A DNA stretch of 64,000 bases, from the NCBI GenBank assembly GCA_035771165.1, contig JAWNZC010000001.1, positions 3,656,501-3,720,500 on the forward strand, written 5' to 3'. The position numbers and the translations under genes are program-made. This document shows, one piece after another, positions 1-13,000 of the stretch; the first letter of the stretch is position 1; every line of letters starts with the position of its first letter. The notes below the pieces were generated by a model. The model did not search any database. It was not told the DNA's origin and saw only the letters and a list, made by a program, of their open reading frames with translations. Source of the DNA: Paragorgia papillata. Its lineage: Eukaryota; Cnidaria; Anthozoa; Scleralcyonacea; Coralliidae.

Positions 1-165
1 CTCCAGTTTTTCTCCTTAGATCTTAGCTGTGATACGTGGTGAGACATGTGTCGTATAGCGGCTGCCTGGAGTGGCTTTGATATGCCTTCGACTCGGTCAC
101 GTTCTTTGTAATTCAGCTACTGGCTTCAAGTAAGGATGATTAGCCCCAGTCCTTTGTTTTCTAGT
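1..165 (+). repeat. 5S-type SINE 3' body fragment
   Basis: Shares TATGCCTTCGACTCGG and the 3' segment ending GGATGATTAGCCCCAG with the 5S-derived SINE copies at 1271-1800 and 57355. The 5S head is absent, either cut by the window edge or lost. Confidence 0.65.
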
Positions 166-179
166 GTTTTATCGGAGTT

Positions 180-440
180 CAAACACGAGACGATAGCCGT
201 GGGGGTTTTTTTTATCTGATAAAACACGTACTACGAATTTTTTGAATATCTTAATAAACGACTCGTTTGGTAAGTTCATTGGCGTAGTAATTTTGAAAAA
301 CAACTGTCGAAGCCAAGGAAATCAAAGCTAAAGTTTATGTAAATCAGGAGACATGGTACTGATTTCCTTTGTGTTTTCCTCACGAATTATTCACGATTTT
401 TTAAATACCTTAATAAAACACTGATGCTTGTTTATTCTGA
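180..440 (+). mobile_element. MITE family A, copy 1
   Basis: A non-coding element with ATCTGATAAAACACG near one end and GAATTATT near the other. It matches 16625-16900 in the same orientation and 63555-63830 in reverse. Confidence 0.6.
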
Positions 441-930
441 CTATGGTTTATTAAGCTCCTTCGCAGACCTTCTTATGGCTCACGTTTATTCCACAACTAT
501 AACGTCTGCTGAAACGTGCAACACATTCCGTTCCCTTTGTGTACATGGACCAATGAAATTACACCATTGTCGTGCTAAATAAAGCCGTCCTGGGCTGGTG
601 TTGTATGTGTATTTATTAACTTGTTTAGTCGAAAGCTAATATTTTGAAAAGTTTAGCCTTGAAATTTACGAAGAATATTGTTTTGACTATGCTCTTGCTT
701 CCTTCACTTTACCAAAAATTCAAATTTTATATGCACACAGTTACCATATTACAATAAATGGACAAAAATAATAAGTATACAAACAGTTACAACATACATT
801 TACAAAGCAAAATTAGCTATATTAATTTGAGCTTGCGAAGTGATCAAAGTAGCGTAAAGCCTTTGTTACAGTACATGAAAATATTGTAGTCATGAAATAT
901 TTCAAACACACCTGTTTCTTTCTCTTGTAG

Positions 931-1033
931 GATGTGTATTTTGGCTAGCAGGGAGCACACCTGTATTCATTCTGATGTTTCAAAAAGCAAGAACAAAACA
1001 GAAGATTGTCGTAAAAGTGTAGAAGGCAGAGAG
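931..1033 (+). CDS. BRIP1: BRIP1 exon a: first two Fe-S cysteines
   Basis: Acceptor TCTCTTGTAG, donor GAG|GTGCGC. It encodes [13 protein letters not shown] and continues to EGRE. The match to human around MTILSSRDHTC is close, and it contributes the first two Fe-S cluster cysteines. The first base completes a codon from an exon outside the window. It ends in phase 0. Confidence 0.9.
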
Positions 1034-4000
1034 GTGCGCACTGATGCTCAATATGTACCGCTTGCTGATTAGGGTTGGGGTTAGGTTTTTCGGAAAATTT
1101 AGCTTTGCGGTTGAAAACACTTATTGTTTTTATTATATGGCAAGGAATACTTCCGGTAAAAACACGCCTTGTGATTGGCTGCTGACGTGGCGAGATTTCT
1201 CCGTAATGCCCGCGGGCATTATGAAAATTGTTAACGCCCTACGATTGGAAACTAAAAAATGCTAATAAGAGCACGCGTGGTGTGTACTGTTAGCGCGCTG
1301 CCTCTCACCAAAAGTTAAGCCCGGTTAGACGGGGTTAGTACTTGGATGGGTGACCGCTTGGGGTCGTTGTCAAGCTTGGAACTCATGTGATTGGAGTTGT
1401 AGTTGATCTCTCCTGTGCTTCGAGGGTTTTTCGCCGGGTTTTCCGGTTTTTCTCCCTTCGTAAAATCAACACCTGGAACGCCTTTGATATGCCTCTACCA
1501 GTGAACTCCATTTCCTATATCCATCCATATACCTGGAACGCTAACTTCAGTCGTTATCACGACTTATTACGTCGCTTCCAGTCCCCTGACGCGAACCGCG
1601 TATTGGCCGCGTATATAGGGGGACTGAAGGCGACGTAATAGAGCTTGACTTCATTTTTTGACCCGAAGTTATCGTTCCAGATATGAGGGAAGAATGGGAG
1701 GAAGTATGGAGTTCACTGGCCTCGACACAGTCACGTTGATCTGCGTCCTTCGCAATTTAGCCACTGACTGCAAGTAAGGATGATTAGCCCCAGTCCCTTA
1801 TCCTTTGCCGGAAAACGACGAAAATAAATAAAATAAATGACGATGAACATAAAATAACGCTAGTCCGGTGTTTTGACGAAGTTAAAGAAAGCAAAGACCA
1901 AGAAATTATTGATTTTGAAATAAAAAATGCCATATAATAAACTACTTAATAACCTCGATCATTCAGTCTTTACGGTAAAATATCAAACCTCGGCCTTGAA
2001 CGTATCAACTTCGCTATCGCTTGGTCAATATCAGCAAGACCTCCGGTTTGATATTTTACCCAATCTCGTTCCCAGAGCCCACGTTCCCCACCCGGGAAAC
2101 GAGAGACTCTGGGATAATCCGTTTCAAATCACAGGATTCTTGTTATTCCGGTTGAGGTACGCATGCGTAAATATCCGAGCGGAATCTGGATAGTATGTTC
2201 TCCTTGTTTGACTTTTCCCCAAACAAGTCAATGGGTTTGCTGGCGAAGCTCGAATTACAGCATCTGCACACATACGGCGAAGATATCGATCGCGGCAACG
2301 TCTTCACTGGAGTCTTGTCGTCCGACATCTTTGTTATTTTGGTTTTATTAATTCCACTTCCGCTCACTTCAGACCAACTCATGCTCACTATTCAGCCAAT
2401 AACGTAACGATTTGAAACGGATTATCCCAGAGTCTCTCGTTTCCCGGGTGGGGAACGTGGGCTCTGGGAACGAGATTGTATTTTACCGTAAAGATCAGTC
2501 ACTCTCGGTTATTAAGTAGTTAAGCGCTAACACGTGCAAAATTTCTGACTTGCCACATGTCACATGTGGTCAGTTATTTTGCTTTCACTTACCTAATGCA
2601 ATTCGAGGCTCAATAATCAGTCCTTCAGTTTAGGCCGGCGAATTTCGCTGGTGGTTGAGCGGATTTTGTAGCAAATTCGCCGTGTCTCCATCGTATTTCG
2701 CCGTCGCTGGATAAATAAAAATCCATGAATGATTTTAAATTCCCCAACGCGTGTTTTGAAACCCGTTTTGTGTGAAAATGTTCGAATTAAACTTGCTCTT
2801 CCCGCCATATTGAATTCTACCGCGCTGGAGGCTGAGATCTATCATTACTTTACCTATATTTTGTCTGTTTTTACCATTTCTCTGAGCAGTTTGATTATAT
2901 TGATTATACAAGTATACATACTTCAAAATGAAGTTTTTCACATTTTACACTTTTTATGTCTCTTTTTAAGGGATAGTACGAAAATAAATGTTGAGAAACG
3001 TGTCTGTTAATCAGAGAACCTTGAAGTGTAGTGATTTATTCTAAGAAAAAATGCATCATATGCGACTCAGTTGTATGGCATTTTATACCTCTGAAATGGC
3101 TGCAAATGGCGTTTGAGAGCTTCAAAATTTCGGGGGGGGGGGGGCATGCCCCTTGCAGGGCCTTCGGCCCTGATTCTCCGGGATTCACAAAAACCTGAAA
3201 CTCTCGGCTCTAGTTACTATTTATGAGTTAGTTACTCTAATCTATTCGCGTACTTTGACCTTGTTCAAATTTCAACACAAGTCTATTTTTTCCAAGTGAT
3301 GCTGTAATTATGTATTTTTGTAATTACCAGGGCATGTCCTGTGGATTTCACGCTAAAAGTCACTTGATCAAGGATCGTCACTTGCAACAATATGGAATTA
3401 AAAAAGCCTGGGACATTGAGGAACTTGTTGGTTTTGGAGAGCATATGGGGGTAACGTTTTAATTTTCTACTTCTGTTAGCTTAATGGCAGCCTTGTATCC
3501 AGTCCCTCGCATGCCCCACGCATCTTTCTCTTGTGCACCGGGATACGAGGCTGCGCAAAAGGAATAATTTGGTTTTATTATGCATGCAACGAATACTTAT
3601 TAGATTCGTACATTCTTCAATTCTTACAAATAGCTCAGTCCCTCTCTAATAAGCACCCCTCTCTAATAAACACCCCTCTCTAATAAACGCTCCTCTCTAA
3701 TAAACGCCCCTCTCTAATAAACGCCCCTCTCTAATAAACGCTCCTCTCTAATAAACGCCCCTCTCTAATAAACGCCCCTCTCTAATAAACGCTCATCTCT
3801 AATAAACTAAACGAAACACCCCTCTTTAATAAACACCCCTCTCTAAAAAACGCTCTTCTCTAATAAACGCTCCTCTCTAATAAACGCTCCTCTCTAATAA
3901 ACGCTCCTCTCTAATGAACACTCCTCTCTAATGAACGCCCCTCTCTAATAAACGCCCCTCTCTAATAAACGTCCCTCTCTAATAAACGCCCTTTCTAATA

Positions 4001-7000
4001 AACGCTCCTCTCTAATAAACGCCCTTTCTAATAATAAACGCCCCTCTCTAATAATAAACGCCCCTCTCTAATAAACGCCCTTTCTAATAAACGCCCCTCT
4101 CTAATAATAAACGCCCCTCTCTAATAATAAACACCCCTCTCTAATAATAAACGCTCCTCTCTAATAAACGTCCTTCTTTAATAAACGCCCCTCTTTAATA
4201 AACGTCGCTCTCTAATAAACGCCCCTCTCTAATAAACGCCCCTCTCTAATAAACGCTCCTCTCTAATTAACGCCCTTTCTAATAAACGCTCCTCTCTAAT
4301 AAACGCTCCTCTCTAATAAACGCCCTTTCTAATAATAAACGCCCCTCTCTAATAATAAACGCCCCTCTCTAATAATAAACGGCCCTCTCTAATAATAAAC
4401 GCTCCTCTCTAATAATAAACGCCCCTCTCTAATAATAAACGCTCCTCTCTAATAAACGCCCTTCTCTAATAAATGCCTCTCTCTCTAATAAACACCCTTC
4501 TCTAATAAATGCCTCTCTCTCTAATAAACGCCCTTTCTAATAATAAACGCCCTTTCTAATAATAAACGCCCTTTCTAATAATAAACGCCCCTCTAATAAT
4601 AAACGCTCCTCTCCTAATAAGCACTCTCTTTCTAACGTGCTTCTCTTTTCTAATAAACGTTCTCTTTCTAACAAGCACTCTCTCTCTGATGGGCTCTCTC
4701 TAATAAGCAACGATAAATTGACTTGTTCCTACAGGTTTGTCCTTATTACACGTCTCGCGAGCTAATGAAAGAGGCCGACATCATATTTTGCCCGTACAAT
4801 TACCTGATTGACCCTATTATCAGGTCACAGGTGAGTTCAACGTTTTACGCAATTGGAGTAATTGCGGTGCCTTGACGAGATAGTTGCTGAAGGCAGCTAG
4901 AGCGTTAGATCGCATTATATTCTGGGTATGCGTTTGGAATCAATAGTCAAAAGTACGTTCGGAATCGACAGTTATGCGGATTTTAGCGATTCCACGTCAA
5001 AGTACGTTCGGAATCGAATAGTAATGCGGGTTTTTTAGCGGTTCGTCGACTGAAATAGTGCTTGGTGTTGGTTTGTCATTTGCTGATGAAGACCTGAGTC
5101 AACAGGTCGAAAGCTCAGTAGCAAATAATAAACGTGGTGTTACCACAAATTCTTGCTTCTGTTACAATTTGTCATCATTTATTTAATGTATTATAGCCAA
5201 TCCGGATGTTCTCTTGCGTATGACTTTGCAATATTGATACGCAACCTTGCAATTTTGATTGTTGGATTCAATCAGGAACTTGCAAACGCTTATCACGATT
5301 CAACACATAAATGTGATAGTGTACTTGAAGTTAATGGCTCTAACTTTATGTAGAATTTCGCATTATCCAAAGGTTGGCATTTAAAACGATTTTTTTTTGG
5401 CAACCCATCAAGGAATCGTGATAAAGCGTTTGCAGGTTGCTGATTGAATCCAACAATCAAAATATTAATTGAATCCATCAAGCAAAATATTAGGGAAAGT
5501 TGTCAAGACAGATTTTTTGCGATAAACTTAATGGATTAAAAAAAGTTCTGATTATGAAATGTTTTAAAAACTAAGTATGTTGTTTAAGTTTTTCCTATTT
5601 CTTTTTGCACAAAATTCGAAACAAATGTGTGATATTTGACCCTTTATATCGCTCGGACGGCTGCTGACGTGACCGAATATCAACTCGACAAGATAGCTAT
5701 TAACGCATGCGCGGACGTTATACTCGTTACCAGTCTTTTTTTCACAATGATTTTATTTTATTTAGATGGATATTGATTTGACAGACCAAATTGTTATTCT
5801 TGATGAAGCACATAACATAGAGGACTCCAGTCGCGATGCAGCAAGTTGGTGTGTTACGACAAATCAGTTAGATGATGCTATAAAGGATCTCGATTATTTT
5901 GGTATGTGTTTAATAGGTGTGGTATGTTAAGTGAAGGGGGGGAGGAGGGAGGGAGGGAGGGAGAGCAGGAGGGAGATAGCACCGAACGAAGTGAGGGAGG
6001 GAAAGAGGGCAGGAAGGAAGGGGAGTACTTTCGTACCCAGGGCCTTTGTTCGGCGTCCACTAAAAAAGGAACACAAACAAACAAAGAAAACAAACAAACA
6101 AACAAACAAACAAACAAACAAACCAAAAAATAGATAAATAAACAAACAAACAAACAAACAAACAAACAAACAAACAAACAAACAAACAAACAAACAAACA
6201 AACAAACAAACAAAAAGGAACAAACAAAATAAGTGAATAAATAAAGACCGAAAGACAAGGAACGAACGAGTAAATGAGTGAATGAATCGTGTGTGGTTGA
6301 GGTGTGCGAATCCGTTCGGATCGGATTCGGACTAAACTTTTATCGTTAGGATCTGATCGGATTTTGTTCTTTTTTTCTCGGATCGGATCGAATCGGATTT
6401 TGCACTTTTTACCCACATCAGATTCACTTTTGTCATTGTTTTTGTCACAAAATGAACAAATTCACTAGTTGTATGTACATTGCACAACATATGAACGTTA
6501 CTATTGCATAAAATTATTATTGTATAGTAGTTTTCTTAAATTTATTTGTTCATTGGTTTTCTTTTCGGAAAGTTTGCGCAACTATTGCAACATATATCCG
6601 GTTTTAAAAAAAGCAAAAAACAGAGGTCCGATATTTCACTAGTACAGACCGAACAAGCGAGGTCAATAAGTAGTTTATTATATGGCCATAAATGTTGTGA
6701 ACGTTCTGTGAAAACTCGATCCATCTTTCTTGCGAACTAAACGAAAATGGCAGACATTTTCCCATTTTTAAAGTACTTTCCGTTGAGCTAGAATCCTGAA
6801 CTTTCTACCCCAAATAGTATTTTTCAATTGCTTTTGTTTGACATATTGCTCAAGATCGTACGTTAAGTAGTTGAATAAAAAATCATCTGAAATTCTAATA
6901 CTTGTGAGAAGTAAATGTTATATTATTACGAACAATGTTACGAACGTTTTGGACATTTTAAAAACTTTCACAAAACGTGGAAACTCGAACTATACATCAA

Positions 7001-9735
7001 ATGAAAGCTTATAAAATTTCTAACAACATACCTGCACGATATATTTCAACAATGAGTAGTTCTGAAATTATAATCCATCTTGTTGCATATACACTGACAT
7101 GACTGCCATTTTGTTTATAAAACGTACGGTTCCGAACGGCAGATTCCGCTCTGAGCGGGCGGATACGGGAAATATCCGACCGCTTATGAAGCAATTAAAT
7201 TACAGGATTTCCGTATTCGGACCTCTCAGCGCTGCTGCCATATAATAATTAAGAAATAGAAAATGGCCGCCCGTGTTTATATAGCCTGATGCAAACACGA
7301 GAGTGAGTTGGGAGAATTCGAAAGTTTATGTGAACCCGAGCCGTAGGCGAGGGTTTACATAAGTACTTTCGAATTCTCCCAACTCACTCGAGTGTTTGCA
7401 TCAGGTTATATAAACACAGGGCATCCATTTTCTATTTCTTTTATGAAATAAGGCTACAAAATGTGCCGTGACATCACAACCGTGTTTACATAGCCTGATA
7501 TAAACACGGTAATTGACCAATCACAGCGTGCGTAAGACGCAACCTATTTTATAATCAATACTACGTACTAGTAAATGATTCGTGGTTTCTGTTAGATACT
7601 GAACTTTACATTTCCGTCGTCGTCCTAGCTTGCTTAAACTCCCTGTTGATTGCATGTGAACATTAAACTGTTGTTCTTTAACAGTGTTATTTTCTTTAAT
7701 TTCAGTTAGTCATAATATATACAGAGAACAACATCAGGTTCTTCATGCAGTGGTATGTACACGTGTATACACGAAAGTCTTTCGTGGCCGTTCTTTTTGT
7801 CTTTTGTGATAATTAGTTACTTGTAGTCAAGGAATTTTGTAGGCTCGATTTCTTGTCCATTGTCGATTTGCACCGATCACAAACGTGCCTGCACATTTTC
7901 AGCAGGCATGTCTTATTGGGATGATTAGCATTATTGCATGAATTACCCCGTCAGTTCAAAATGGCGATCAATAGAGTGCTGATGAGTGAGGCATGCGATG
8001 GCATTTTAGAAACGTTTACGATTGATTGTCTAAAAGATTTACATCAGCAAATTCTAGAGAAACTGATTAACACTTTGAAGCCTGACGACGGGTCTTAAAG
8101 GTTTATTCTGGCTAACGCCAGACGATTTTATTCAGAATAGGGAGAGGTCCAGGCCTCAAAGTGTTCACTGATCTCTATATATACTGGATAGCGCATTCCT
8201 TATGTCCAGCAGTCAAAATTTTGAAGCCAGATCCGCCATCTTACTACTCCCTGTCCAGTACTCGTTGCGGGCTTAAGAGCAGTGAGAGTTAACCGGGGGA
8301 GTTGGAAAAGCCGTAAAACAATACCACTAGGAAACGGAAAGAAAATACAAGCAAATACAGTTCGAAATCGTCAAGTCCAGTCAACTAACATACTTCAAGG
8401 CTTTGTAAAGATATATTTTACTATTAAAGGTACATAAAGTGTTTAATAACTGTTTTTGTTGTATTTTTACGAGTTTTGTGATGTAGGCAAGTTTATCGAT
8501 TACCGGGCAGAGTAAAAAAACTACGAAATAACACGTTTTACTGCTTAATAATACCAAATGCAAAAACTAAGCTTCTAAACCTTGTACAGTGTTCTTTGTT
8601 TGATACCAATAGCAGAAATATTTTTAATGTGGCTCTTTTCGCCTCTTTTCATGCTACGAAAACATACAAAGTTTCCGTGGCGGCCATCTTGGTACCCCCA
8701 ATTCGTCATCTCCGCTCGCTTCATTTTTGGAGCCAGATGAGCAATGCAGTTTATATAGAGATCAGTGGTTAAAATCTATCTCTTTAACACTTTGAAGCCT
8801 GACGACGAGTCTAAGGTTTATTCTGGCTAACGCCAGACGATTTTATTCAGCAAAGGGAGAGGAGGTCCAGGCCTCAAAGTGTTAGCCAATATATTTTTGT
8901 CATTCAGCTTACAGGATCGTGGAAGTCACTTATTCTTATCAACATTTGTACCTAGTGGTACAGGAGAAGTAACAGTAGGACTCTAGGTCCCTTACAAGGT
9001 TATCCTCCTAAGGTCTATGTGTTGGTTTTACGGAGGGAGGAAAACCGGAGTACCCGGCGAAAAACCCTCGAAGCACAGGAGAGACCAACTAAACTCTACT
9101 CACATGAGTCCCAAGCTCGACAACGGGGTCATTCCCAAGCGGTCACCCATCCAAGTACTAACCCCGTCCAACCGGGCTTAACTATTGGTGAGAGGCAGCG
9201 CCCTAGCAGCACACGCCACCCGTGCTCCCCGAATAATATACATTTATATATTTCAGTCAGCTTCTATGGTTTTTGATATTGTGAAATTAATTTATGTAAA
9301 ACGTCACAGACACGTTCTGTGGCTCACGCGTCCAGCCGTCTCTTTCGGGGGAGATATGTATACCGGGGCCCGGGAGACGGTTGGAAATCGACCCTAGGAA
9401 TTTCTAAGCTATCTGTTATGCAGTAGACACATGTACGCACTGCGTACGTATGTTTTGAGTGTCTTCTATTTTTATAAAACATTATAGTGCGCTAATGTAA
9501 GAAGGTGGATTGTGAACAAATCTGAACACCTTAAAGATGTCGAGTTTGAAAAATGTTCGAAAGTATGGAGTGGAAATGAGTTGCTCAAAGCACTTGAAGA
9601 ACTCGGCTTTACTCCAATAAGCATGCCTATTTTAGCTGTAAGTATTCAGTGTATTATTTATTTATTTATATATTTATTTATTTATTTATTTATGTATTTA
9701 TTTATTTATTTGTCTATTCATTTATCTATCTATTT

Positions 9736-9798
<63 letters not shown>

Positions 9799-9876
9799 TG
9801 TATTTATTTATTTATTTATTTATTTATTTGTCTATTCATTTATCTATCTATTTTTATTTATTTATTTATTTATTTT

Positions 9877-9908
<32 letters not shown>

Positions 9909-9963
9909 ACAAATATATGTTATATAATAATACAAATATATGTATTTATTTATTTACTTATTT

Positions 9964-10002
<39 letters not shown>

Positions 10003-10055
10003 CTTATGTATATTTATTTATGTACTTTTTTATGTATTTATGCATTAACGTATTT

Positions 10056-10086
<31 letters not shown>

Positions 10087-13000
10087 TCTATTTATTTATT
10101 CATTCATATATTTATCTATTTTATATATTTATTTATTAATAATCAAAACGAAAACCTAGTTTTTGTCAAAAAAAGAAAAGAAAAACACCTTTTCTTTCCA
10201 AAACGAGTTCGAAATTGAACGATTTTCTATGAAAACCGCTTTTTTCTTTTACTTGATATTTGAATATTTTTACATTTAGAAACATTTCAACAAGATAATG
10301 AGTCCAAAAGATCAATCAAACATCAAGTGAGAAATAGTATTTTCATAATACTTTCAATGACAAGGGCAATATCAACGACAGTGACAATGACAACGACGAC
10401 CACAACAACAACAACAACAACAAATATGACAATGGCAATGACAACGACAACGAATATGGCAATGACATTGACAATGACAGTATCAATGACAGTGACATGG
10501 ACATTCAGTGACATGGACAGTGACAATGACAGTGACATCGACATAGACAATGACAGTGACATGGACAGTGACATGGACAGTGACAGTGACATGGACAATG
10601 ACAGTGACAGTGACAATGACAGTATCAATGACAGTGACATGGACAGTGACATGGACAATGACAATGACATGGACAATGACAGTATCAATGACAGTGACAT
10701 GGACAGTGACAGTGACATGGACAATGACAGTGACAGTGACAGTGACAATGACAGTATCAATGACAGTGACATGGACAGTGACAGTGACATGGACAATGAC
10801 AGTGACAGTGACAATGACAGTATCAATGACAGTGACATGGACAGTGACATGGACAATGACAATGACAGTGACAATGACAGTATCAATGACAGTGACATGG
10901 ACAATGACAGTATCAATGACAGTGACATGGACAATGACAGTGACAGTGACAATGACAGTATCAATGACAGTGACAATGACAGTATCAATGACAGTGACAT
11001 GGACAATGACAGTGACAATGACAGTATCAATGACAGTGACATGGACAATGACAGTGACAGTGACAATGACAGTATCAATGACAGTGACATGGACAGTGAC
11101 AATGACAGTGACATGGACAATGACAATGACATGGACAATGACAGTATCAATGACAGTGACATGGACAATGACAGTGACAATGACAGTATCAATGACAGTG
11201 ACATGGACAGTGACAGTGACAATGACAGTATCAATGACAGTGACAATGACAATGACAGTGACAATGACAGTATCAATGACAGTGACATGGACAATGACAG
11301 TGACAATGACAGTATCAATGACAGTGACATGGACAGTGACAATGACAGTGACATGGACAATGACATGGACAATGACAGTATCAATGACAGTGACATGGAC
11401 AATGACAGTGACAATGACAGTATCAATGACAGTGACATGGACAGTGACAGTGACAATGACAGTATCAATGACAGTGACATGGACAGTGACAGTGACAGTG
11501 ACAATGACAGTATCAATGACAGTGACATGGACAGTGACAGTGACAGTGACAATGACAGTATCAATGACAGTGACATGGACAGTGACAATGACAGTGACAT
11601 GGACAGTGACAGTGACAGTGACAATGACAGTATCAATGACAGTGACATGGACAATGACAGTGACAATGACAGTATCAATGACAGTGACATGGACAGTGAC
11701 AATGACAGTGACATGGACAATGACAATGACAGTGACAATGACAGTATCAATGACAGTGACAATGACAGTATCAATGACAGTGACATGGACAATGACAGTG
11801 ACAGTGACATGGACAATGACAATGACAGTGACAATGACAGTATCAATGACAGTGACATGGACAATGACAGTGACAATGACAGTATCAATGACAGTGACAT
11901 GGACAGTGACAATGACAGTGACATGGACAATGACAATGACATGGACAATGACATGGACAGTGACAGTGACATGGACATGGACAGTGACAATGGCAATGAC
12001 AGTATCAATGACAATGACAATATCATTGACAGTGACATTGACAATGACAGTGACAATGACAACAAATATAATATGTCATTGACATTGACATTGACAACAC
12101 AACGAGAATAGAACTGGCAATGGGGATGACAACGACGAGAGCAATCACATTAGCAATGGCAATGGCAATTTATTTGTTAATCAATCATGGTTCTTTGTTG
12201 TTTTTCAGGAGGGAATGTCGACCAATGAGAAGTACGACGGCGTCTCTCTTTGAAGGATTGTTCATGGTGTTACATTTTCTTCTGAAGGACAACTATAAAT
12301 ATCTTTGTGATTATAGGTAACTGAACTGAATTTCGGTTCAAAGGTATTGACCTTTGTATTGCGTAAAACGTTTCTATGGTGATATCGTGCTAATGGTGGT
12401 GCTAGTGGTGGTGTTCGTGTTGGTGCTAATGGTGGTGCTAGTGTTAGTGTTAGTGTTAGTGTTAGTGACGGTGTTGGTGTTCGTGTTAGTGTTGGTGTTC
12501 GCGTCGGTGTTGGTGTTGGTGCTAGTGTTGGTGTCAGTGTCTTCATGTTGGTGCTAGCGTTGCCTTGGTGTTACTGTGAATGTTGGTGTCATTGTTGGTT
12601 CCAGTGTTATTGTTGGTGTCTTCGTGTTGGCGCTGGTGTTGGTGTCAGTGTTGTTGCTTGTGGTGGTGTTACTCTTAGTGTTGGTGCTAGTGTTGCCTTG
12701 GTGTTACTGTGAGTGTTAGTGTTGGTGTTGGTGTTGGTGTTAATGTTAGTGATAGTGCGAGCGAGTGTCAATGAAAATCTGCAACACAAAAGTTAAAACA
12801 CCAGAATAAAATGGTAGTCTAATTGTTAAATCTACTCATCGTCACCGAGACTAATTGTTTAAATATTTTTCCTCTTTAGGGTTGCTATAATAAAAAAGCC
12901 TGAAATGGCGAATGCTGAGTTGGCAAGTTCTTTTGTATTTATCAAATTATTAGTTTAAAAGTGGTGTATACTGCTTTTTTAAAGATAACTAATAAACATT

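Noticed and set aside
1044..1265. 73-codon frame after the first BRIP1 exon
   Set aside because: Intron and SINE sequence; no similarity or codon structure.
3640..4725. Regular direct repeats that could suggest a CRISPR array
   Set aside because: Units are contiguous with no unique spacers, in an animal intron.
5878..6416. Cys/Leu/Phe-Val repeats (FVCLFVCL) on the minus strand
   Set aside because: Translation of a CAAA microsatellite.
10323..12111. Very long open frames (up to 594 codons) rich in Asp/Ser/Asn or Leu/Ser
   Set aside because: Produced by a stop-free hexamer array; open in several frames on both strands, no splice continuity with BRIP1.
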